Shown here piece by piece: positions 1 to 7,197 of a DNA stretch of 7,813 nucleotides. Origin of the DNA: an uncultured Porphyromonadaceae bacterium (GTDB lineage Bacteria; Bacteroidota; Bacteroidia; Bacteroidales; Muribaculaceae); NCBI GenBank assembly GCA_905193485.1, contig CAJJOX010000099.1, forward strand, positions 1 to 7,813, in the 5' to 3' direction. The notes under the pieces are model-generated. The model was not told where the DNA came from. It made no database searches and saw only the letters and a list, made by a program, of their open reading frames with translations. Position 1 is the stretch's first letter, and every line of letters starts with the position of its first letter. A program made the position numbers and the translations under genes.

Positions 1-1554
1 GGCTGCATTAGCAGCTGCTTCGTCTTTCATCCGTTTGATTTCGGCGTCGGTCAGGCCGCTGGAGGCTTCGATGCGGATGCTCTGTTCCTTACCGGTGGCT
101 TTGTCTTTTGCCGAAACGTTGAGAATGCCGTTGGCGTCGATTTCGAAGGTCACTTCAATCTGGGGGATGCCGCGGGGTGCGGGTGCGATGCCGTCGAGGT
201 GGAATTTGCCGAGGGTCTTGTCGTCCTTGGCCATCGGGCGTTCGCCCTGGAGCACGTGGATCTCAACCGAGGGCTGGTTGTCGGCTGCCGTCGAGAAAGT
301 TTCGCTCTTGCGGGTGGGGATGGTGGTGTTGGCTTCGATGAGCTTGGTCATCACTCCACCGAGCGTTTCGATGCCGACCGACAGGGGCACTACGTCGAGC
401 AGGAGCACGTCCTTGACGTCGCCTGAAAGCACGCCGCCCTGGATTGCGGCACCTACGGCTACGACTTCGTCGGGGTTGACGCCCTTCGAGGGTGCTTTGC
501 CGAAGAATTTCTCAACCACCTGCTGGATGGCGGGTATACGGGTCGATCCGCCTACGAGGATCACCTCGTCGATATCTTTGGGCGTGAGGCCGGCGTCTTT
601 AAGAGCCTGTTCGCAGGGTTTCACTGTGGCCTGGATCAGCTTGTCGGCGAGCTGTTCGAATTTTGCACGGGTCAGTGTCTTTACCAAGTGTTTTGGAATA
701 CCGTTGACCGGCATGATGTAGGGCAGATTGATTTCGGTGCTTGTGGTGCTCGAAAGCTCGATCTTGGCTTTCTCAGCAGCTTCTTTGAGGCGCTGGAGTG
801 CCATCGGGTCCTGACGGAGGTCAACGCCTTCCTCTTTCTGGAATTCATCGGCGAGCCAGTCGATGATCACGTGGTCGAAGTCATCGCCGCCGAGGTGTGT
901 GTCGCCATTGGTCGATTTCACTTCAAACACGCCGTCGCCAAGTTCAAGGATAGAGATATCGAATGTGCCGCCGCCAAGGTCAAACACGGCGATCTTCTGA
1001 TCCTTGTCGGTCTTGTCAAGGCCATAGGCAAGAGCGGCGGCTGTAGGTTCGTTGACGATACGTTTCACGGTAAGGCCTGCGATCTCGCCTGCTTCCTTGG
1101 TGGCCTGACGTTGAGAGTCGTTGAAGTAGGCCGGAACGGTGATGACGGCTTCCGTTACCGACTGTCCGAGGTAGTCTTCGGCTGTTTTCTTCATTTTCTG
1201 AAGAATCATGGCTGAGATTTCCTGCGGAGTGTATTCGCGGCCGTCAATGTCGACACGCGGTGTGTTGTTTTCGCCGCGGACCACTTTGTAGGGCACGCGT
1301 TCGATTTCGTTCTTTACCTGATCATAGGTTTCACCCATGAAACGTTTGATGGAATAGATGGTGCGTTTCGGGTTGGTGATGGCCTGACGTTTGGCAGGAT
1401 CGCCCACCTTACGTTCGCCGCCGTCGACGAATGCTACGATAGAAGGTGTGGTGTTGCGTCCTTCGCTGTTGGGGATCACAACGGGGTCGTTGCCTTCAAG
1501 TACGGCCACGCATGAGTTGGTTGTTCCAAGGTCAATGCCGATAATTTTTCCCAT
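1..1554 (-). CDS. dnaK: Molecular chaperone DnaK (Hsp70), C-terminus cut by window edge
   Basis: This is the cytoplasmic ATP-dependent chaperone that binds exposed hydrophobic peptides and cycles with DnaJ and GrpE. Translation from the ATG at 1554-1552 begins [18 protein letters not shown], the first Hsp70 signature. The second signature, [11 protein letters not shown], is at about residues 192-202. The third, [11 protein letters not shown], is at about residues 332-342, followed by [10 protein letters not shown]. The frame stays open to position 1, giving 518 codons. The family is usually about 635-640 residues, so the nucleotide-binding domain and most of the substrate-binding domain are present, while the helical lid and C-terminal tail lie to the left of the window. 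No CIRCE repeat (TTAGCACTC-N9-GAGTGCTAA) or clear sigma-32-type promoter is visible in the AT-rich leader at 1555-1680, so its heat-shock control cannot be read here. Identity is certain. Confidence 0.98.
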   Translation of the reverse strand, partial: MGKIIGIDLGTTNSCVAVLEGNDPVVIPNSEGRNTTPSIVAFVDGGERKVGDPAKRQAITNPKRTIYSIKRFMGETYDQVKNEIERVPYKVVRGENNTPRVDIDGREYTPQEISAMILQKMKKTAEDYLGQSVTEAVITVPAYFNDSQRQATKEAGEIAGLTVKRIVNEPTAAALAYGLDKTDKDQKIAVFDLGGGTFDISILELGDGVFEVKSTNGDTHLGGDDFDHVIIDWLADEFQKEEGVDLRQDPMALQRLKEAAEKAKIELSSTTSTEINLPYIMPVNGIPKHLVKTLTRAKFEQLADKLIQATVKPCEQALKDAGLTPKDIDEVILVGGSTRIPAIQQVVEKFFGKAPSKGVNPDEVVAVGAAIQGGVLSGDVKDVLLLDVVPLSVGIETLGGVMTKLIEANTTIPTRKSETFSTAADNQPSVEIHVLQGERPMAKDDKTLGKFHLDGIAPAPRGIPQIEVTFEIDANGILNVSAKDKATGKEQSIRIEASSGLTDAEIKRMKDEAAANAA

Positions 1555-1706
1555 AATAAATTAAGTTTTTATGTTGTTTTTGAATTTTGATTATCTCGAT
1601 GATTTTTTTCATGACATTATAGAAACAAACTTTATGCCAAAAAGGTTGACGATTCGTTTAATATATTGCATTTGTGCGTATTAAAGCCACCGTTGAAAAA
1701 TATCGC

Positions 1707-1752
1707 GACTGACATTCCGACAGCCTCAGACTGACACTTCTGTCACTTCTGT
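1707..1752. repeat. Direct and inverted repeats upstream of the sulfatase promoter
   Basis: The octamer GACTGACA occurs twice, at 1707-1714 and 1729-1736, with 22 bp from start to start, about two helical turns. The second copy runs into a perfect inverted repeat, TGACA-CTTC-TGTCA (1732-1745). This overlaps a perfect 9-bp tandem duplication, CACTTCTGT at 1735-1743 and 1744-1752. The block ends at the TTG of the proposed -33 element. Its position suits an activator-binding site for the sulfatase-fucosidase operon. The repeats are directly visible; the regulatory role is inferred. Confidence 0.5.
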
Positions 1753-1782
1753 TGGCGGTGCGGGAAATAATGCGTATATTCG
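1752..1782 (+). promoter_or_regulatory. Candidate Bacteroidota promoter for the sulfatase-fucosidase operon
   Basis: TTG at 1752-1754 is followed after 20 bases by TATATTCG at 1775-1782. That matches the Bacteroidota -7 consensus TAnnTTTG at all but one defined position, with the spacing expected for the -33 TTG / -7 pair read by the housekeeping sigma factor of this phylum. Transcription would begin near 1787-1790. That would leave fewer than 10 bases of leader before the GTG at 1796, or about 50 before the ATG at 1838. The call rests on motif match only. Confidence 0.45.
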
Positions 1783-1795
1783 CACGATTAAATAT

Positions 1796-3430
1796 GTGAA
1801 TAGTCAACATGCCTTAACCCGTCCCCCCCTCCTTGCCATGAATATCCCCGGTGCTTCTCTTCTTACGTGTGCTGCCGCCGTCGTAGTGGCTCAGCCGGCT
1901 TTCTCACAGAACGTGTCGAAGACTTCTCCCCGGCCTCGCCATCCCAATATCGTTTATATAATGACCGATGATCATACGGCTCAGATGATGAGCTGCTATG
2001 ATTCGACGCATGTCAGGACACCGAATCTCGATCGGATAGCCGCCGACGGCGTGCGCTTTACCAACAGTTTCGTGGCCAACTCGCTGAGCGGCCCTTCCCG
2101 AGCATGCATGCTCACCGGCAAACACAGCCATGCCAACGGATTCCGCTCCAACGAAACTGACGTTTTCGACGGCTCGCAGCCGACATTCCCGAAATATCTG
2201 CAAAGAGCCGGCTACCAGACGGCCATTTTCGGCAAATGGCATCTTCACACGCTTCCAACCGGATTTGACCGCTGGTCAGTCGTCCCCGGACAGGGCGATT
2301 ACTACAACCCGGCATTCATCGAGCAGACCGGCGATACGGTCATCTACCACGGCTATCTCACCAACATCATCACCGACCGCTCGATCGACTGGCTCGAAAA
2401 CGGCCGCGATCCCGAAAAGCCGTTCTGTCTGCTGATACACCACAAGGCCATACACCGCAACTGGCTTGCCGACACGTGCGATCTTGATCTTTATGAGGAT
2501 ACGGAATTCAGAATGCCCGACAATTTCTACGACACTTATCAAGGGCGCGTCGCCGCGCAACAGCAGGAGATGGCGATCGCCTCGCCTCATGATATGGACA
2601 TCGTCTACGACAACAAGATGATTCGTCCCGGCGTCAACACGCGCCTGCGCTCTTCCTATGAAGGCATGCTGGCACGCATGGATTCAGCGCAGCTGGCGCG
2701 GTGGAACGCACATTACGATCCGATAATCGAAAAATTCTATGCCGACTCGCTCTCAGGCGATGCTCTGACGGAATGGAAATTTCAGCGCTACATGCGCGAT
2801 TATGCCAAGGTGGTGGCCTCGCTCGACCGCAATGTGGGCCGAGTGCTCGACTGGTTGCGCGATCACGGCATGCTCGACAATACGCTGGTGGTCTACACCT
2901 CCGACCAGGGCTTCTATATGGGCGAGCACGGATGGTTTGACAAACGGTTTATGTATGAAGAGTCGATGCGCACTCCGCTCGTGATGATGTTGCCCGACGG
3001 ATTTGAAGCGAAAGGCGATATCGACGAGATGGTGCAGAACATCGACTATGCCCCGACGTTCCTTGATCTGGCTGGCGTCGATATCCCCTCCGACATGCAG
3101 GGCGTGTCGATGGTGCCGCTTCTTAGTGGCGGCAACCCACAGAAATGGCGCGACTGCCTCTACTATCATTTCCATGAATATCCCGCCGAGCATGCGGTGA
3201 AACGTCACTATGGCGTGCGCGACAGCCGTTATAAGTTGATTCACTTCTATAATGATATCGATGAATGGGAACTTTTCGACCTACAGGAAGATCCCTCCGA
3301 GATGAATAATATTTACGGCAAACCCGGAACCGAACAGATCACTGCCGATATGATGGAAAAATTGCGTCAGGCACAGGAATATTACGATGATCCGATACGA
3401 TTCCAATTCCCGATAAATCTGAAAAAATGA
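1796..3430 (+). CDS. Exported serine-type sulfatase (S1 family), probably acting on sulfated host glycans
   Basis: This is a type I sulfatase that hydrolyses sulfate esters. Residues below count from the GTG at 1796. Metal ligands D58-D59 lie in the TDDH motif. S98 heads S-G-P-S-R (98-102), the (C/S)xPSR site converted to formylglycine; a serine here means maturation by an anaerobic radical-SAM enzyme (anSME) encoded elsewhere. GKWH (146-149), IHHK (214-217) and SDQG (369-372) are further active-site motifs. The C-terminal part from about 455 (HFHEYPAEHAVKRHYG onward) looks like the DUF4976-type sub-domain. The pattern recalls the N-acetylglucosamine-6-sulfatase group (S1_11), but substrate is an inference. 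The signal peptide ends near AFS-QN (35-39), pointing to the periplasm. The start is uncertain: GTG 1796 gives an n-region with R9 and an AT-rich upstream, whereas ATG 1838 (residue 15) gives a normal leader length but an uncharged n-region. The stop overlaps the fucosidase start. Confidence 0.93.
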   Translation: MNSQHALTRPPLLAMNIPGASLLTCAAAVVVAQPAFSQNVSKTSPRPRHPNIVYIMTDDHTAQMMSCYDSTHVRTPNLDRIAADGVRFTNSFVANSLSGPSRACMLTGKHSHANGFRSNETDVFDGSQPTFPKYLQRAGYQTAIFGKWHLHTLPTGFDRWSVVPGQGDYYNPAFIEQTGDTVIYHGYLTNIITDRSIDWLENGRDPEKPFCLLIHHKAIHRNWLADTCDLDLYEDTEFRMPDNFYDTYQGRVAAQQQEMAIASPHDMDIVYDNKMIRPGVNTRLRSSYEGMLARMDSAQLARWNAHYDPIIEKFYADSLSGDALTEWKFQRYMRDYAKVVASLDRNVGRVLDWLRDHGMLDNTLVVYTSDQGFYMGEHGWFDKRFMYEESMRTPLVMMLPDGFEAKGDIDEMVQNIDYAPTFLDLAGVDIPSDMQGVSMVPLLSGGNPQKWRDCLYYHFHEYPAEHAVKRHYGVRDSRYKLIHFYNDIDEWELFDLQEDPSEMNNIYGKPGTEQITADMMEKLRQAQEYYDDPIRFQFPINLKK

Positions 3431-5217
3431 AACGCTTTGTTGTGATGATGCTGGCCTGTGCGGCAGGTCTGCAGACTGTCAGCGCTGAGAATACTGTCGG
3501 CGCTGAGAATCTATATGTGAAAGAACTCGTCTTCCCGGTTTCGGCCGATTCGCTGACACGCGTCGCGATGGCCGGCAGAGTAGTGCCTACTTCTCAGCAG
3601 CTCGCTTGGCAGCAGCTCGAGCTCACGGCGTTCCTGCATTTCGGCATGAACACGTTCACCGATCGCGAATGGGGCGACGGCACCGAATCGCCCGCCCTGT
3701 TCCTTCCCGATTCTCTCGATACCGATCAATGGGTGCGCGAGTTGAAAAATGCCGGATTCAAGATGGTGATTCTGACAGCAAAGCATCACGACGGCTTTTG
3801 TCTGTGGCCCACGGCGACCACCGCGCATTCCGTCGCTTCGTCGCCCTGGCGTGACGGAAAAGGCGACGTTGTGGCCGATCTGCGGAAATCGTGCGACAAA
3901 TATGGCATGAAACTCGGCATCTACCTCTCGCCCTGGGATCGCAATGCCGAATGCTATGGCGATTCGCCGCGATATAACGACATGTTCGTGGCTCAGCTCA
4001 CGGAATTGCTGACCAATTATGGGAAGATAGATGAAGTGTGGTTTGACGGAGCATGTGGTGAAGGACCCAACGGAAAACGTCAGCAATACGACTGGCCTCG
4101 ATTCCGCGAAACGATGCGTCGTCTTCAGCCCGAAGCCGTGCTTGCCATCACCGGCGACGATGTGAGGTGGGTCGGCAACGAAGGCGGCGTCGGTCGCGAA
4201 ACCGAATGGAGCGTGACGCCTCTCGTGCCCAAGACATATGCATTTGCCGATTCGGTCAATGCCGTCTTCGGCTTGAACGAGATGTCGCCCTCGTTGGGCG
4301 GCAGCGAGCTGATCAGCCGTGCCGACAGAGTGTTTTGGTGGCCGTCTGAAGTTGACGTTTCGCTTCGTCCGGGATGGTTCTACCACGATGCTGAAGCCCC
4401 GAAACCGCTCTCAGAGCTGGCGTCGATCTATCTGAAGTCCGTAGGACGCAATTCGGTGCTGTTGCTTAATGTGCCTCCCGACAACCATGGCCGTATTGCC
4501 GAAGCTGACGTGAAACGCCTTCGCGAGCTGCGTCGTTGGATCGACGGCAGCTTTTCCGACAATTGTCTTGACCGCCCGGCATCAAAGATAAACTGTGTGG
4601 TTATCGAAGAAGATATAACCCGCGGACAGCGCGTGGAGAAATTCGATGTACTGGCATGGCGCGACGGCCGCGACACGATTGTGGCATCAGGCACTACTAT
4701 CGGTAAGAAACGCATCCTCTCGTTCGATGCGGCGATTGTCGATTCGCTGTCGCTCAACGTTCGTTCGTCGCGCGGCGAACCGCATGCCGCCATCACAGGC
4801 GCCTATAACATCACGATGCCAGAAACGATATGCGACGGCACTTCCGAAGGATTCATCCCCGAAGGTTATAAGACATTGGACTGCACTATAGCGCGACAGC
4901 CCTCCGAGGACTCCGGAAAGCCCCGTTACATCATCACACTGGAGCATCCCGCCAGAGTGGCAGGTCTGATATATCTGCCCGACCCGGAAGAAGGTCTGCT
5001 CTTTAATTGCACGCTTGTTCCGCGCCCTGGTGACACGACTGCCGGTGATGCCGCCTTCACCGAATTCGGCAATGTCGCGGCCAACCCAATTCCCCAGAAG
5101 ATGATCTTGGAAAACCCTGTCATGACGCGACAGATAGAGATCGTCGGAGAAAGCACGCCCGGCAAAGCCCCCGCCCTGACCTCCGCGACACTCCTAATCC
5201 TCACCGACGAAAAATAA
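3427..5217 (+). CDS. Exported alpha-L-fucosidase, GH29 (probably subfamily B), with discoidin-like C-terminal domain
   Basis: This enzyme removes alpha-linked L-fucose by a retaining mechanism. The start ATG overlaps the sulfatase stop as ATGA, so the two are translationally coupled. A signal peptide (about 1-20, ending TVSA-EN) sends it to the periplasm. The GH29 barrel spans about 50-375, with FLHFGMNTFTDREWG, AKHHDGFCLWPT (118-129) and IDEVWFDG, in which D207 fits the nucleophile. E252 in WVGNEGG is 45 residues further on, the spacing I recall for nucleophile and acid/base (D172/E217) of the bifidobacterial 1,3-1,4-fucosidase; this favours subfamily B, which acts on Lewis-type alpha-1,3/1,4 fucose. 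A beta-sandwich follows (about 405-460). The last 120 residues, with TEFGNVAANPIPQ (545-557), resemble an F5/8 type C (CBM32-like) module. With the sulfatase it probably strips sulfated Lewis-type mucin glycans. Subfamily and linkage are inferences; GH29 itself is firm. Confidence 0.94.
   Translation: MKRFVVMMLACAAGLQTVSAENTVGAENLYVKELVFPVSADSLTRVAMAGRVVPTSQQLAWQQLELTAFLHFGMNTFTDREWGDGTESPALFLPDSLDTDQWVRELKNAGFKMVILTAKHHDGFCLWPTATTAHSVASSPWRDGKGDVVADLRKSCDKYGMKLGIYLSPWDRNAECYGDSPRYNDMFVAQLTELLTNYGKIDEVWFDGACGEGPNGKRQQYDWPRFRETMRRLQPEAVLAITGDDVRWVGNEGGVGRETEWSVTPLVPKTYAFADSVNAVFGLNEMSPSLGGSELISRADRVFWWPSEVDVSLRPGWFYHDAEAPKPLSELASIYLKSVGRNSVLLLNVPPDNHGRIAEADVKRLRELRRWIDGSFSDNCLDRPASKINCVVIEEDITRGQRVEKFDVLAWRDGRDTIVASGTTIGKKRILSFDAAIVDSLSLNVRSSRGEPHAAITGAYNITMPETICDGTSEGFIPEGYKTLDCTIARQPSEDSGKPRYIITLEHPARVAGLIYLPDPEEGLLFNCTLVPRPGDTTAGDAAFTEFGNVAANPIPQKMILENPVMTRQIEIVGESTPGKAPALTSATLLILTDEK
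3475..3510 (+). repeat. 18-bp tandem duplication at the fucosidase signal-peptide junction
   Basis: Two adjacent 18-bp units (3475-3492 and 3493-3510) differ at one base (A3481 versus G3499). They encode TVSAEN and TVGAEN, residues 17-22 and 23-28. Each copy carries its own plausible signal peptidase I site (VSA-EN and VGA-EN). It is an in-frame duplication that lengthens the signal-peptide boundary without disturbing the reading frame. Confidence 0.8.
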
Positions 5218-5330
5218 TCCCGCAGGTCCCGCTACGCTCATTCCATCGCAATACAAAAATCGTTCGAGGATCTGCGCCCCGGCGTTAAAAAATATAAGGG
5301 GAAAGAGATCGTAGGCTTTACATACAAACG

Positions 5331-5362
5331 GCTGCAAACATATGATTCCATATGTTTGCAGC
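5331..5362. terminator. Perfect 14-bp hairpin between convergent genes; candidate bidirectional terminator
   Basis: GCTGCAAACATATG (5331-5344), loop ATTC, then CATATGTTTGCAGC (5349-5362) form a perfect 14-bp stem with a 4-base loop. It lies between the fucosidase stop (5217) and the stop of the minus-strand membrane-protein gene (5456), where a shared terminator would be expected. Neither side has a clean T-tract directly after the stem. In minus-strand reading a T-rich run appears only about 40 bases later, at 5286-5294. The hairpin is directly visible; termination is inferred. The rest of 5218-5455 holds no gene that I can support. Confidence 0.5.
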
Positions 5363-5455
5363 GCATACGTATAGGATAATTAATCAAAAACTAAATTCCC
5401 TATATGGGTCCTAAGAATATGAGAAGGCATGGTAAATTTTCATAATGTGGTTACC

Positions 5456-6643
5456 TTACCAACGTTTTCCGGCAATAATATGGCCATCATACATTAAGAC
5501 CACATAATAGTATTGGGAATTGTCAAGCCTCCAGTAGAAATCCAAACTCTTTGACCCGGTGCCTTTGTAGAAAGTAAGTGTATGAGTACTTGTCACAATT
5601 TCGCTGTTTTTTTCATTTATAGCTTTTAGTGTTACAGTTACCTCTCTCTCTTCCGGACAGAAATAATTAAACTTAAACTGATCGGCATTAACATCACATC
5701 TTGTTACAGCAAAAGGAGAATATGAACAAATACTTTGCAATGAATTCTCAGCATTATTTTTAAGCCTTGTTTCATTTTCTAAGGCCGATTCAAGGTTATG
5801 GATCCTGGTGTTGAGATTTAAGATATGCGACTTGTTGCTTGAGATGGTGTCGTTAGCGATTCTAAGCTGATATTCGGTTTCTCTTAAATTAGTTTTTGTA
5901 TGGCTAAGAGAATTGTATAGAAAAAACAATCCACCGCAACAGCCTAACACGATTATAAACAGAATGAGCACATTTCGATATTGCTTTTTCTTTTTTTCCA
6001 GAGAAGAGATCTTATCGTTTAGAAATTGTATGGTATTGTCTTTCTTGATTATCTCGTCTTTAAGAGATGTGATAATTTGATGTGTGTTGTTTTTCTGAAT
6101 ACCTAAACTGTCCTCAATAATTATTCGATTGCAACTATCGGATTGTTTTAGAATAACTTTGTTTTGCTCATTCCAGTCTACATATTCAGTCTTGTTTATG
6201 CCGCTATATTTTGTGGGTAATTCTTCAAAGCCGAAATTGTTTTTATTGTCTAAAGTCGCATTGATGATAGACTTCAGATAATCGTAGGATTTTATGTCAT
6301 CGCAAAATTGTTTTTTAGAGAAGATAATGTTGCCGTCAGAGGAATATTCTATGAATTTTTTTGCTTTCAAAGCGTGATTCTCGATAACATTTCTCAGGAA
6401 ATCAAACAGATTTTTGATGTACTGGGCTCTGATATTGTTAAAAATCAGACATAATCCTATATATTTGTCAGTACCAAGATTCTCAATATAGACATAATGC
6501 ATCAAGTCCATATGCCTGTATAGAATTGCCCGAGAGCCTTGCATGTCTTTACAGAACGGGATAATAATATCCTTTGTATAGTCTTGGGGATATTGGTTGT
6601 ATTGTTCTGACGGGTTACCGAATATGTAAAAATTGAAATTCAC
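5456..6643 (-). CDS. Single-pass membrane protein with coiled coils and conserved-looking N- and C-terminal domains; function unknown
   Basis: I do not recognise a named function. The 395 residues read as five parts. (1) About 1-170 is a cytoplasmic alpha/beta-looking domain opening NFNFYIFGNPSEQYNQYP. (2) A charged coiled-coil-like stretch covers about 190-220. (3) KKKKQYR precedes one membrane helix at about 224-244 (NVLILFIIVLGCCGG); the positive charge on its N-side puts the N-terminus inside. (4) An extracytoplasmic coiled coil runs about 246-303. (5) A beta-rich domain spans about 305-395, with C306, C316 and C329, and ends YYYVVLMYDGHIIAGKRW. The GTG start shares one base with the preceding TAG stop (TAGTG), so it is probably translated by coupling; the first ATG inside is M34, which would delete the N-terminal motif. 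This is the last gene of the cassette. The architecture suits a transmembrane sensor, tether or scaffold, but that is inference. The DNA is AT-rich compared with positions 1-5217. Confidence 0.85.
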   Translation of the reverse strand: MNFNFYIFGNPSEQYNQYPQDYTKDIIIPFCKDMQGSRAILYRHMDLMHYVYIENLGTDKYIGLCLIFNNIRAQYIKNLFDFLRNVIENHALKAKKFIEYSSDGNIIFSKKQFCDDIKSYDYLKSIINATLDNKNNFGFEELPTKYSGINKTEYVDWNEQNKVILKQSDSCNRIIIEDSLGIQKNNTHQIITSLKDEIIKKDNTIQFLNDKISSLEKKKKQYRNVLILFIIVLGCCGGLFFLYNSLSHTKTNLRETEYQLRIANDTISSNKSHILNLNTRIHNLESALENETRLKNNAENSLQSICSYSPFAVTRCDVNADQFKFNYFCPEEREVTVTLKAINEKNSEIVTSTHTLTFYKGTGSKSLDFYWRLDNSQYYYVVLMYDGHIIAGKRW

Positions 6644-7197
6644 TATTGTTGCTCAAATTCGATTACACTTTCATCCTCTCGGAAGATGTGGTTAGGTAAA
6701 TTCTGAATAATATTTTGGCCTATCAATAATGGCGCCTCTGCATTAGGTGACACAGATGCTTCTACGTCATGCAAGACAAGATATTGATTGTCCCGACCGG
6801 GAATGTAAATCTCCCGGATGTTAAACACGAATGTTTCTGTCGTGGATCCGTCTGCAATATGTGATACTATAGTCCCCTGGTAATCATTGAGTTCGATCTT
6901 GCCCTCTTTGTACAGTTTTTCCAGTTCAAGGGCAGATATACACGTCATGGAAGCCCCGGTATCCCACAACATATTGAATGGCACCCCATTGAGAGAGATC
7001 TGTATCTGTGCCAGATCGCCCTCTGTGCGTTGAAACGGGACAATAACTTTTTTCGCACTCAGAGAAACTAATTCCGCGGAGTCATTTTCTTCGCTCCAGA
7101 TTGCTACTCTCGTTGATGCTTTTTGTTTTTCTCCACAGGAGGAGCAAATCGGAATCAAAATGACAAATGCAAGCGTTATTATGAAAGTTCTTTTCAT
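6643..7197 (-). CDS. Retropepsin-like aspartic protease, probable lipoprotein
   Basis: This 184-residue protein has the marks of a small pepsin-clan (clan AA) protease. The catalytic motif is D79-T-G-A-S in FNMLWDTGAS, a flap-like stretch follows (about 108-131, IADGSTTETFVF), and the second hydrophobic-hydrophobic-Gly motif is LLIGQNII (157-164). Only one DTG is present, so, as in retroviral proteases, an active enzyme would need two copies paired. The N-terminus has a hydrophobic signal (about 5-17) followed by SSC-GEKQK. C21 is a likely lipidation site, although C18 at the -3 position is not the usual residue. It should sit in the periplasm or on the outer membrane. The ATG start overlaps the previous stop as ATGA, and its TAG stop overlaps the next GTG start, so all three genes are coupled. 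Substrate is unknown; its operon partners are the obvious candidates. Confidence 0.88.
   Translation of the reverse strand: MKRTFIITLAFVILIPICSSCGEKQKASTRVAIWSEENDSAELVSLSAKKVIVPFQRTEGDLAQIQISLNGVPFNMLWDTGASMTCISALELEKLYKEGKIELNDYQGTIVSHIADGSTTETFVFNIREIYIPGRDNQYLVLHDVEASVSPNAEAPLLIGQNIIQNLPNHIFREDESVIEFEQQ

Noticed and set aside
35..1215. Plus-strand open frames of 228 and 175 codons opposite dnaK
   Set aside because: They are antisense to unmistakable dnaK codons and their translations show no protein-like motif; long antisense frames are common in GC-rich genes.
1626..1641. Sigma-54-like TTTGGCA-N5-TTTG on the minus strand upstream of dnaK
   Set aside because: The -24 GG is present but the -12 GC is replaced by GT, and dnaK is not normally under sigma-54; probably chance in an AT-rich leader.
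2753..3244. Minus-strand open frame of 163 codons inside the sulfatase gene
   Set aside because: It is antisense to the conserved SDQG and C-terminal sulfatase regions; the histidine-rich translation reflects reversed codons.
3457..3461. Possible lipobox cysteine (C11) in the fucosidase signal peptide
   Set aside because: The residues before the cysteine are M-L-A with too short a hydrophobic stretch, while a good signal peptidase I site follows at residues 18-20.
3511..4386. Minus-strand open frame of 291 codons inside the fucosidase gene
   Set aside because: It lies opposite the conserved GH29 catalytic core and its translation has no recognisable domain; a shadow frame.
5431..5460. GGTAA ... 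TTACC inverted pair just downstream of the membrane-protein stop
   Set aside because: Five-base arms with a 15-base or longer loop are expected by chance.
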